Below, one piece after another: positions 27,306-35,098 of a stretch of 64,000 nt of DNA. A model generated the notes under the pieces. It ran no database searches and was not told the DNA's origin. It saw nothing but the letters and a program-made list of their open reading frames with translations. The stretch comes from Tolypothrix sp. PCC 7712. Its GTDB lineage: Bacteria; Cyanobacteriota; Cyanobacteriia; Cyanobacteriales; Nostocaceae. Numbering within the stretch: position 1 is the first letter of the stretch; every line of letters starts with the position of its first letter. The position numbers and the translations under genes were made by a program. The DNA lies in contig NZ_CP063785.1 in NCBI RefSeq assembly GCF_025860405.1, positions 2,356,001 to 2,420,000 of the forward strand. The letters run 5' to 3'.

Positions 27306-28760
27306 ATGGGTGTGCAAAATCAATTCAAAGAATGTGATGAAGATGAATTAGAAGCACTGCGCCAAGAGGTAGCAGAACTGAAAACAGCACTTAAAAATGA
27401 AGAAGCCGCTTTCCAAGCTCAATCAAAACTACTCGAGAAGTTCGTGATGATGGCACGTTCTTCTACAGAGGAAGTGCTAAAAACTGCATTACAAATGACA
27501 TTAGATGTCGCCGCCGATCAAACAGCTTCAGAAAAAGGCAGTCTTTTTTTACTAGAGCCTTCAGGGAAAGTATCTGACGCAATTTTGTCACGGACTGAAG
27601 TCACAGCCGAACAGAGAAAACGTCTCATTGGTACAGTCATAGATAAGGGTTTAGCAGGCTGGGTAATCCGCCATCGCCAGCTAGGATTAATTGATGATAC
27701 CGAAAATGATGATCGCTGGCTGACCTTACCCAATCAACCTTACGTAGTGCGCTCTGCTTTGGCTGTACCGATTCTCCGGGGAGATGAATTACTCGGAATT
27801 ATCACCTTACTACATTCTGAACCAGGACATTTTAGCCATGAAGCAGCTAACCTCATGCAGGTGACAGCCGATCAAATGTCCTTAGTTTTAGAAAATGCGC
27901 GGCTTTACTCAAAACTAGAGAAATATTCTAAAGCACTAGATGCAGAAATGGAAAAAGGGCGGCAGATTCAGATAGATTTTCTGCCCTATGAAATGGTGAA
28001 GCAGCCCAATTGTGAGATTACAGCTTGTTTCTACCCGGCGCGTCAAGTAGCTGGCGACTTCTATGATGCCTTTGAGCTTGATGATAAACAGATAGGATTA
28101 GTAATTGCAGATGTCTGCGATAAAGGCGTTGGTGCAGCGCTATTTATGGCTCTAATGCGGAGCTTAATCCGGATTTTTTCTGCAGAAACTCAATTACGCG
28201 GTATCGCCCACGAAATTCTAGAACAGCATAAACCGGTTCCAGATGGGTGGATTGGCAAATCTATGTCTGCTAACTTAGCTCACCTCAATGCGCTGCAAGC
28301 AGTTACCCGAACCAATGAATATGTCGCCGAAAACCATTGGCAATTGAGTATGTTTGCCACGTTGTTTTTTGGAGTTTTAGAGCCGGATACGGGGATACTC
28401 ACTTATATTAATGGTGGACATGAACCACTATTCATTCTGGGTGAGTCTGGTATCAAGAAAACTCTGAAATCTACAGGGCCAGCTGTGGGGATGATGGCGG
28501 GGATGAAATTTAAAATTCAGCAAGTGCAGATGGAGCCAGGAGACATCTTAATTGGTTATACGGATGGTGTAACTGAAGGTAAAAATCCTGATGGCGAGCT
28601 ATTCACCGATAAAAGATTGCGATCGCTCTTAGAACAACCATGTTCCTCAGCTGGTGATTTATTAGAACGGATTAAAACCCATTTATTCGCCTTTATTGCT
28701 GATGCACCGCAGTTTGATGATATTACCATGTTGTCTGTGCGTTGGAATCCGGTGAAGTGA
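27306..28760 (+). CDS. icfG: IcfG-like PP2C (SpoIIE/RsbU) phosphatase with GAF sensor domain
   Basis: The 484-residue protein starts with a coiled coil (about 8-45, DEDELEALRQEVAELKTAL), has a GAF domain at about 50-205 and a SpoIIE-type PP2C domain at about 225-484. Metal-site motifs are visible: VAGDFYDAF, VIADVCDKGVGAALFMA, YTDGVTEGKN and FDDITML. It should dephosphorylate the STAS proteins encoded upstream. In Synechocystis, IcfG is needed to coordinate inorganic carbon and glucose use; that protein is, as I recall, longer at the N-terminus. The GAF domain may bind a small ligand. The gene name rests on cluster context and domain order. Confidence 0.85.
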   Translation: MGVQNQFKECDEDELEALRQEVAELKTALKNEEAAFQAQSKLLEKFVMMARSSTEEVLKTALQMTLDVAADQTASEKGSLFLLEPSGKVSDAILSRTEVTAEQRKRLIGTVIDKGLAGWVIRHRQLGLIDDTENDDRWLTLPNQPYVVRSALAVPILRGDELLGIITLLHSEPGHFSHEAANLMQVTADQMSLVLENARLYSKLEKYSKALDAEMEKGRQIQIDFLPYEMVKQPNCEITACFYPARQVAGDFYDAFELDDKQIGLVIADVCDKGVGAALFMALMRSLIRIFSAETQLRGIAHEILEQHKPVPDGWIGKSMSANLAHLNALQAVTRTNEYVAENHWQLSMFATLFFGVLEPDTGILTYINGGHEPLFILGESGIKKTLKSTGPAVGMMAGMKFKIQQVQMEPGDILIGYTDGVTEGKNPDGELFTDKRLRSLLEQPCSSAGDLLERIKTHLFAFIADAPQFDDITMLSVRWNPVK

Positions 28761-28876
28761 GTGCTGAGTTCTGAGTAAGTTGATTCTGGTTGATATGGAA
28801 ACTGTCAGAGTTAACGATTAGCGATCGCAGTAGACTCAATAAATACAGCTACCTATTTAGTTGACACAGTGTATCC

Positions 28877-28904
28877 TTGTCATTGCGAACGCTCGCAATG
28901 ACAA
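28877..28904. repeat. Perfect 12-bp palindromic hairpin
   Basis: TTGTCATTGCGA and its exact inverse TCGCAATGACAA flank ACGC. This is a dispersed cyanobacterial hairpin. It contains the TTG and the first ATG available to the next gene, which argues that translation starts downstream. Confidence 0.85.
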
Positions 28905-28909
28905 ATTTT

Positions 28910-29524
28910 ATGATGTTAAGCAAACTCAAAGCTATTTTTGGTGCTAAAAACTCTAGAAATTTAGGCGATTTTGCGGTTCTCAAGTCGGATTTCTTAGGTG
29001 CAAAAGTTGCTCCCGAAGTCGCTGAAAAATTGCGATCGCTTGCAGGATATCATCCGCCAATCGATTTAGCAAAATTAAGCCAGTACCCTCAAGGCTCCTT
29101 TGGGCGAGAATACGCCAAACACATGAATGCTAACCATCTCCAGCCATTAAATGTTAGTCCTGAACTTGATGAGGTAGCTAAACGCAATGTTTTTGCTTTG
29201 CGCTATGTCGTCACTCACGATATTTTTCATGTTTTACTCGGCTTTGATACTACCTATGCTGGAGAAATTGGCGTTTTGGCTTTTGCTGCTGCTCAGAACT
29301 ACAGTAAATCGCTAAAACTTAGTTTGTGGTTAGCAAGCTTACTCTATCCAATTTTGGCTCCTCAACAATTTTCAGAAATTTTTGTTAACCTGCAAAAAGG
29401 ATATCAATTAGGTAAAAAAGCTGAGTTTCTACTCAGTTACCGCTTTGAAGAGCATTGGGAAGAGCCAATTAATGAAGTGAGAAAACATTTAGGTTTATCT
29501 CCAAATTTCTCAATTTTACCTTGA
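28910..29524 (+). CDS. Coq4-family protein
   Basis: The best start is ATG 28910 (MMLSKLKAIFG), just after a palindromic repeat; the protein then has 204 residues. The Coq4 zinc-ligand motif is visible as HDIFHVLLGFDTTYAGEIG (first part H-D-x-x-H, then E about 13 residues on). In eukaryotes Coq4 acts in ubiquinone synthesis; cyanobacteria use plastoquinone and lack ubiquinone, and the role of their Coq4-like proteins is not known to me. It precedes a P450 gene by 52 bases, so the two may be expressed together. Confidence 0.85.
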   Translation: MMLSKLKAIFGAKNSRNLGDFAVLKSDFLGAKVAPEVAEKLRSLAGYHPPIDLAKLSQYPQGSFGREYAKHMNANHLQPLNVSPELDEVAKRNVFALRYVVTHDIFHVLLGFDTTYAGEIGVLAFAAAQNYSKSLKLSLWLASLLYPILAPQQFSEIFVNLQKGYQLGKKAEFLLSYRFEEHWEEPINEVRKHLGLSPNFSILP

Positions 29525-29576
29525 ATTTAGCCCAAATTGTCGCTAAAGCTTGTTAATAAATATCAGGGGAAAAGTA

Positions 29577-30971
29577 ATGATTAAACTTCAAGAAAATTCT
29601 GCTGAAACAACTGTTACTAAACTCCCAGATGGAAGACAAAAATCTCAATTATTGCAAACAATCAAAATAATTTTACAACCGATTCAAAATCTGGAAAATC
29701 TGCGCCAGCGTTATGGAGATATTTTTTATAGCGAATTTGCTAGCTTTCCACCGCAATTAATTATTAGTGACCCAAAAGCGGTTCAGGAAATTTTTACTGC
29801 TGATTCTCAGCTATTTGAATCAGGTGCAGGAAATCAAGTTATTCAACCCTTGCTAGGAGCCAATTCGCTGATTTTATTAGATGGCGATCGCCACGTACAA
29901 CAGCGTAAGCTTTTAATGCCTCCCTTCCACGGCGAACGGATGCGAGCTTACGGTCAAATTATCCGTGACATTACAGCACAGGTAACTAGTCAATGGGTAA
30001 TTGGCAACCCTTTTGTAGCTCGTTCCAGTATGCAGGATATTTCCTTGCAAGTGATTTTACGGTCTGTTTTTGGGCTGGAAGAAGGAGAACGTTATCAACA
30101 AATTAAGCAGCTTTTAGTTGCAATGTTAAATACTTTTAATACGCCATTAAGTGCGATTTTACTATTTTTTAAATCGCTACAAAAAGATTTAGGCTCTTGG
30201 AGTCCTTGGGGACAATTTGTCCGGCGCAGACAGTTACTCGATAAACTACTTTACCAAGAAATCCAAGAGCGTCGAGAGCAAGGTAAAACTGATGGTGAAG
30301 ATATCCTCAGCTTATTAATGTCTGCACGTGATGAAGCTGGCCAGCCAATGAGTGATGTAGAGTTACGCGATGAATTGATGACGATGTTATTTGCAGGTCA
30401 TGAAACAACTGCGATCGCACTAGCTTGGGCTTTATATTGGATTCACTATCTCCCCGAAGTCCGCGAAAAATTGCTACAAGAACTCAATTCTATTGATATC
30501 GCTAATGCAGACCCAATGGCGATCGCGCAATTACCATATTTAAATGCTGTTTGTTGCGAAACTCTGCGAATTTATCCAGTGGCTTTCTTTGCTTTCCCCC
30601 GCATTCTGCGGACTGATATGCGATTTATGGGCTACGATTTACCAAAAGGAATGTACCTATCAATCTGCATTTATTTAACTCACCAGCATCCTGATATTTA
30701 TCCTGAACCTAAGCGTTTTCGACCGGAACGTTTTTTAGAACGGCAATTTTCACCCTACGAATTTATACCTTTTGGCGGTGCTAATCGTCGCTGTCTGGGT
30801 GCAGCTTTTGCCATGTTTGAAATGAAACTGGTATTGGCAAATATCCTATCGCACTACTCCCTAGAATTGTTGGATAAAGTTCCCTTGCAACCTGTCCGTC
30901 GAGGTATAGTATTTGCGCCTCCTGGGGGTGTGCGTTTGGCGGTGAGGGAGAAGGTGGGGATTGGGGATTAA
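29577..30971 (+). CDS. Cytochrome P450 (CYP110-like)
   Basis: Read from ATG 29577, preceded by AGGGGAAAAG, the protein has 464 residues; the frame is open to a TTG at 29550. P450 landmarks are the I-helix motif AGHETT (273-278), the K-helix ETLR, the PERF segment (RFRPERF), and the heme loop FGGANRRCLG with C406 as ligand. The sequence resembles the CYP110 family of filamentous cyanobacteria, whose members hydroxylate fatty acids or terpenes. No dedicated ferredoxin or terpene synthase gene is nearby. The last residues (VGIGD and stop) are encoded by the start of a GATTGGGG repeat array. Confidence 0.92.
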   Translation: MIKLQENSAETTVTKLPDGRQKSQLLQTIKIILQPIQNLENLRQRYGDIFYSEFASFPPQLIISDPKAVQEIFTADSQLFESGAGNQVIQPLLGANSLILLDGDRHVQQRKLLMPPFHGERMRAYGQIIRDITAQVTSQWVIGNPFVARSSMQDISLQVILRSVFGLEEGERYQQIKQLLVAMLNTFNTPLSAILLFFKSLQKDLGSWSPWGQFVRRRQLLDKLLYQEIQERREQGKTDGEDILSLLMSARDEAGQPMSDVELRDELMTMLFAGHETTAIALAWALYWIHYLPEVREKLLQELNSIDIANADPMAIAQLPYLNAVCCETLRIYPVAFFAFPRILRTDMRFMGYDLPKGMYLSICIYLTHQHPDIYPEPKRFRPERFLERQFSPYEFIPFGGANRRCLGAAFAMFEMKLVLANILSHYSLELLDKVPLQPVRRGIVFAPPGGVRLAVREKVGIGD

Positions 30972-31065
30972 GGACTGGGGATTGGGGACTGGGGATTGGG
31001 GACTGGGGATTAGGGACTGGGTAATTAATTGGTAATTGGTAATGGGTAATTGGTAATGGGAAAAC
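30956..31065. repeat. GATTGGGGACTGGG tandem repeats
   Basis: Alternating GATTGGGG and GACTGGGG units run from about 30956 to 31020, then TGGTAATGGGTAAT units to about 31062. The array begins inside the last codons of the P450 gene and ends just before the stop of the convergent gene. Confidence 0.88.
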
Positions 31066-31087
31066 AAACACCAAATGCCCAACACCG

Positions 31088-31576
31088 TTACTGTAATCTT
31101 GCTTTGGCTGTTGCGATCGCATCTATTGCACTATCAACCAAATAAATATTGTCTGGTGAGAGTTTTTTAAAGAATGTTTTGCTTTCTATATCTTCAGTCA
31201 ATAAAATTACTGGCTGATTTGCTTTCACAGCCAAAGCAATTTCCGAAGCAGTTCCCGCACCCATTCCACAGGCAATAATTACATTACTGGAGAGAACATT
31301 AATATTGTTTCGAGCGTTCCCCATGTCTGTGAAAATGGCAATATCTACCCCATCAGAAATGCTATCTTGCTTATACCTCGGTAAAATTCCCAGCGTTAAC
31401 CCATTCGCAGATTTTGCACCCTTATTTGCTGCATCCATCACCCCTGTATTTCTCCCGCCAGTCAGCAAAATCCATCCTTCCTGAGCAATGAGGCTACCTA
31501 ATTCATAAGCATTTTGCAAATCACTTGCTGTCGCTTTTTCTCCTGGCCCCATCACTCCTACAATAATTTTTCTCAT
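31088..31576 (-). CDS. SLOG/LOG-like Rossmann protein (TIGR00725 type)
   Basis: The 162-residue protein has a nucleotide-binding Rossmann-like fold with GVMGPGEKAT near residues 7-16, LLTGGRNTGVMDAANKGA at about 37-54 and GMGAGTASEIALAV at about 103-116. It matches the SLOG superfamily that includes LOG cytokinin-activating lysine decarboxylase-like enzymes and DprA, but the LOG motif PGGxGTxxE is not exact (GMGAGTASE), so it belongs to the uncharacterised subgroup. It is convergent with the P450 gene. Start ATG at 31576. Confidence 0.8.
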   Translation of the reverse strand: MRKIIVGVMGPGEKATASDLQNAYELGSLIAQEGWILLTGGRNTGVMDAANKGAKSANGLTLGILPRYKQDSISDGVDIAIFTDMGNARNNINVLSSNVIIACGMGAGTASEIALAVKANQPVILLTEDIESKTFFKKLSPDNIYLVDSAIDAIATAKARLQ

Positions 31577-31589
31577 GGCGGTGTCAATT

Positions 31590-31764
31590 TCTTAAGAGTC
31601 AAGAGTCAAGAGTCAAAAGTCAAAAGTAATATTTGATATCTCCTATACTTCGCCATCCTATTACCCAGTCCCCATTACCCCTTATCCCCAGAGGGGGCCC
31701 CGAGTTCCCCAATACCCAATCCCCATTACCCCTTATCCCCAGAGGGGGCCCCGAGTTCCCCAAT
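31590..31764. repeat. AGAGTCA heptamers and a 44-bp direct repeat
   Basis: AGAGTCA/AAAGTCA units lie at about 31594-31627. Two identical 44-bp copies follow at 31670-31713 and 31721-31764, each starting CCCCATTACCCCTTATCCCC and containing the palindromic GGGGGCCCC. The second copy ends at the stop of the neighbouring minus-strand gene. Confidence 0.88.
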
Positions 31765-31766
31765 CC

Positions 31767-32345
31767 CTACCATTGCTCCGCCCAATATACAATTTCCGCA
31801 GATGAATTATCAATTGCTACACCATAGCTACTACCATGATTCCACTTGAAGCCTGGGGTACCTCTATCTTCAGCATTTAAAACTAAGATTTCATAACTAG
31901 GTGGGAAGGATTCTTCAGATTCGTCACCTGTATAAAAAAATGTTGTTGGTACTCCGTTTTTAAGATTAATGTGTTCATTGGTGTTACCACCTCTAAACTC
32001 ACGTTTAGCAACAGGTTTATATTGCGAAAGGATTTTTTTTACTTCTTGTGGTGACTGTTTCATCCGTACTTGAAAAAAACTTCCACCTTGTAAAACGCCT
32101 GGTGAGTAAGCAATCCGAACATCTTTTGCGTCAGTAGGAATCTGAATCGGAAAATGTTTTATCTTGTAGTCTTTAGATAATAATGTATTGAGTATTTCCG
32201 TATAGCGTGATGTGTCAGTAACTACTTCAGGTTCACCAGAACTACTAAAAGCTTTTCTGAGAAAAAAACTTCCCCCAACAACACCCAGACTGCCAAGGGA
32301 AAATAAAACTATCATGGCGATTTTGACAAGATATGATCGCTTCAT
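31767..32345 (-). CDS. Hypothetical protein with one N-terminal membrane segment
   Basis: The 192-residue protein begins MKRSYLVKIAMIVLFSLGSL and has a single hydrophobic segment (about 8-28) that could be a signal anchor; no lipobox is seen. The rest is soluble with SRYTEILNTLLSKDYKIKHFP and a C-terminal SSAEIVYWAEQW. I recognise no family. It is transcribed alone, and its promoter must lie in the 290-base spacer to the right. A periplasmic location is inferred. Confidence 0.75.
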   Translation of the reverse strand: MKRSYLVKIAMIVLFSLGSLGVVGGSFFLRKAFSSSGEPEVVTDTSRYTEILNTLLSKDYKIKHFPIQIPTDAKDVRIAYSPGVLQGGSFFQVRMKQSPQEVKKILSQYKPVAKREFRGGNTNEHINLKNGVPTTFFYTGDESEESFPPSYEILVLNAEDRGTPGFKWNHGSSYGVAIDNSSAEIVYWAEQW

Positions 32346-32634
32346 GGAGTTGGATAAGGAGAAAATTTAGAGTTATATATCCAACTACTAAACTAAACTC
32401 GTACTATTTCGGATATCACAATAGCAAGATTGATGAAATCTTTGTGAATTCAGGGAAAATACGGTTTATTTGTAAAAGTTTGATGAAGGCAATTAGAGTA
32501 AATTGTGCAAAATCGCAGGTAAGTATACTGAGCTTCTATTAATACTTTTGTTTTTCCTTGAGTATTACGGAAAAAATGCCAGGCTCAATCACTCAGAACT
32601 CATGAGAATTTATTAAATAGACCCTAAAATTTAC

Positions 32635-33258
32635 CTAACGACCCAGCCATGTTTTGATGATATCAAGAAGGCTAGAACCACCCCACATCAATGCAAACAG
32701 AATTGATGTAGTCAAAATAGCTCCCATTAAACACAAAACTAAACCGCCTAAGCTAATAGCACCATCATCTTCTAACAAGCCAAAACCAGTTACAAAAATA
32801 CCCATAGCTGGTAAGGTATTTGTCCCTGGAATGGGAATCATCATGGAAATTGCCATTAATGCGATCGCACTACCAATTGTGATTCTACCTGGCAATGTCG
32901 TACAGATATAAGTAAGCCGTGGGCGCGCGATCGCTTCAATCCTTCTTAACCAAGGAATTCCCCCTTTCAAAAATCCTTGTACTGTTTCCAATTTCAGCGG
33001 ATGATTGAGCATTCGCTGCGGTAGCCAAGGACTTTTAGCACCTGTAATTAGCTGTATTGCTAGTAGGAAAATCACGATTCCAAAAGGAGTTGAGTAACCA
33101 GGAGCCGGAATTGGTAAAGCAGAGGGTAAAGATAAGATAACTAGTAGAAAGCCAAAAATTCTTTCCTGTGCTAGCTTCAAAATATCTGCCAAAGTTACTT
33201 GTGGTGGTCGCTCTTCTTCTAAAAAATAGCGATGCAATTCCTGAGAAAGTTTAGCCAT
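32635..33258 (-). CDS. ExoD-family membrane protein
   Basis: On the minus strand a GGAGG six bases before the ATG at 33258 fixes the start (MAKLSQELHRYF); the earlier ATG at 33288 is not preferred. The protein has 207 residues. Family features are the N-terminal LADILKLAQERIFGFLLVILSL and membrane segments near residues 45-80, 120-145 and 165-190, with PIPAPGYSTPFG in between. ExoD proteins were linked to exopolysaccharide production in rhizobia; the molecular function is unknown. Confidence 0.85.
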   Translation of the reverse strand: MAKLSQELHRYFLEEERPPQVTLADILKLAQERIFGFLLVILSLPSALPIPAPGYSTPFGIVIFLLAIQLITGAKSPWLPQRMLNHPLKLETVQGFLKGGIPWLRRIEAIARPRLTYICTTLPGRITIGSAIALMAISMMIPIPGTNTLPAMGIFVTGFGLLEDDGAISLGGLVLCLMGAILTTSILFALMWGGSSLLDIIKTWLGR

Positions 33259-33400
33259 AAAATCCTCCTGAATATTAATTTTTGCCAATTATGAAATGTC
33301 ATTATTCCTGAGTTAAGCACAACATAAAATAGCCAGCCTACCATCAGAATTTTGTCAAGGCAGGCTTTGCTTATATAAGGATATTTATAGAGTATAAAAA

Positions 33401-34006
33401 CTATTTGTTGTTCGCTCTACTTTCTTGGATGACATGAATAATTGATGGCAGTAGAGAAACAACAATAATTAATCCAATAATTGGTAACAAATATTTATCT
33501 ACTTGTTCGGCTGGTAAAGATTTTCCTAAAAAGAATCCGAGAAAAGTAATTCCAAATGTCCAAACAAAGCCACCTACTAAGTTATAAGACATAAAGGTCT
33601 TATAATGCATAGCACCAACACCAGCAACAATGGGAGCAAAAGTGCGTACAATTGGTATAAAACGAGCTAAAACAATGGTTTTTTTACCATATTTTTGATA
33701 GAATTTCTGAGTTTTAACAATATGTTTTTTATGAAATAACCAGGAATCTTCTTTGCTAAATAACTTGCGTCCAAATCTATAGCCAGTGGTGTAACCGACA
33801 TTATCACCAAGGACGGCACAAATAAAAGCACCAATAATCAAAATCCAAATATTGAGTAATTGCTGAGAAGCAACAAATCCAGCTGTAAACAGCAAGCTAT
33901 CACCAGGCAGAAAAAAACCAATTAGCAAGCCAGACTCAGCAAAAATAATTCCCCATACACCAAAATAGCCAAGTGATTTAATCAGCGCTGGTAAATCAAA
34001 ATGCAT
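33401..34006 (-). CDS. DedA/VTT-domain membrane protein
   Basis: The 201-residue protein has the DedA pattern: first helix FGVWGIIFAESGLLIGFFLPGD, then GDNVGYTTGYRFGRK and the signature ARFIPIVRTFAPIVAGVGAM at about residues 113-132. Membrane-embedded acidic (E24, D37) and arginine residues are in the usual positions. DedA proteins act in phospholipid/undecaprenyl-phosphate scrambling and envelope homeostasis. It is transcribed alone, 140 bases from ExoD on the same strand. Confidence 0.9.
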   Translation of the reverse strand: MHFDLPALIKSLGYFGVWGIIFAESGLLIGFFLPGDSLLFTAGFVASQQLLNIWILIIGAFICAVLGDNVGYTTGYRFGRKLFSKEDSWLFHKKHIVKTQKFYQKYGKKTIVLARFIPIVRTFAPIVAGVGAMHYKTFMSYNLVGGFVWTFGITFLGFFLGKSLPAEQVDKYLLPIIGLIIVVSLLPSIIHVIQESRANNK

Positions 34007-34154
34007 AGAACATCTTACCTTTAAGCAGAAACATACAACATATTAACGTTCAGCAAATTTTCGGAGAGCAAAATACGATTAATTTTACGAAAATTTATTG
34101 CTTAGTATAGAAAATATTCATCAAAAATAGTAGATTTTGGGTTAAGGGTACAAA

Positions 34155-34937
34155 ATGCGAAGATACTTGAAAGTACTCAGACTATTTTGGAGTACTGCGA
34201 TCGCAGCTGAGATGGAATATCGGGTTAACTTTATCGTTGCTACCATCACCAGCGTGGGGAATTTGGCAGGTAGCTTGTTTGGACTGTTCTTGTTTTACCG
34301 CACTGGCTATACTTTCGCTGGTTGGTCATGGAATGCGGCTTTAGTTGTTCTCGGTGTTTTTACGCTATTACAAGGTTATTCTTCAACTTTTTTAGCTCCT
34401 AACCTCAATCGCATTGTCCGTCATGTGCAGGAAGGTACGTTAGACTTTGTGCTACTGAAACCTATCCGCAGTCAATTTTGGCTTTCTACCCACACCATTT
34501 CACCTTGGGGTATGCCAGATTTAGTTTTTGGTACAGCGATTATTGCTTATGCAGGTAAGCGCCTTGGCTTGAGTCTCAACAATTATTTAGTTAGTGCATT
34601 ACCTCTAGCATTAGGCTTGGTAATTCTTTACAGCCTGTGGTTTATCCTAGGAGCTACTAGTATTTGGTTTGTCAAAATATATAACGTTACTGAAGTACTA
34701 CGGGGTTTATTAGAAGCTGGCAGATATCCAATGACAGCATATCCTGCAGCTTACCGCTTTTTCTTTACCTTCGTTGTGCCCGTAGCTTTTTTAACTACTG
34801 TGCCAGCAGAAGCCATGTTAGGGCGAGGGCAAATTACCTGGCTTATAGGTGCAATAGTATTGGCATTAGGGCTATTTTCACTTTCTACTTGGTTTTGGCG
34901 GTTTGCGTTGCGTTTTTATACTAGCGCTTCTAGTTAA
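34155..34937 (+). CDS. ABC-2-type transporter permease (DUF990-like)
   Basis: The 260-residue integral membrane protein has about six hydrophobic segments and the family segment VRHVQEGTLDFVLLKPIRSQFW at about 96-117, which corresponds to the coupling region of COG3694-type permeases. These work as two different permeases plus an ATPase, but neither the ATPase nor the second permease is adjacent. The substrate is unknown. ATG at 34155 follows GGGTTAAGGGTACAAA, with AAGGG as ribosome binding site. Confidence 0.83.
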   Translation: MRRYLKVLRLFWSTAIAAEMEYRVNFIVATITSVGNLAGSLFGLFLFYRTGYTFAGWSWNAALVVLGVFTLLQGYSSTFLAPNLNRIVRHVQEGTLDFVLLKPIRSQFWLSTHTISPWGMPDLVFGTAIIAYAGKRLGLSLNNYLVSALPLALGLVILYSLWFILGATSIWFVKIYNVTEVLRGLLEAGRYPMTAYPAAYRFFFTFVVPVAFLTTVPAEAMLGRGQITWLIGAIVLALGLFSLSTWFWRFALRFYTSASS

Positions 34938-35098
34938 ACACACAAGCGAAGCGATATTGAATTTTGCTTTGTATAGCGTAATTTATGAGTGCAAGACGCT
35001 TTTCCTGTACTTCTAATACTCCCACACTTCTCTGATAGTAGTGTTGAAAACTATACGCATTTGGGCATATTAAATTGCGTATATCAGGAGGCTGGAAA

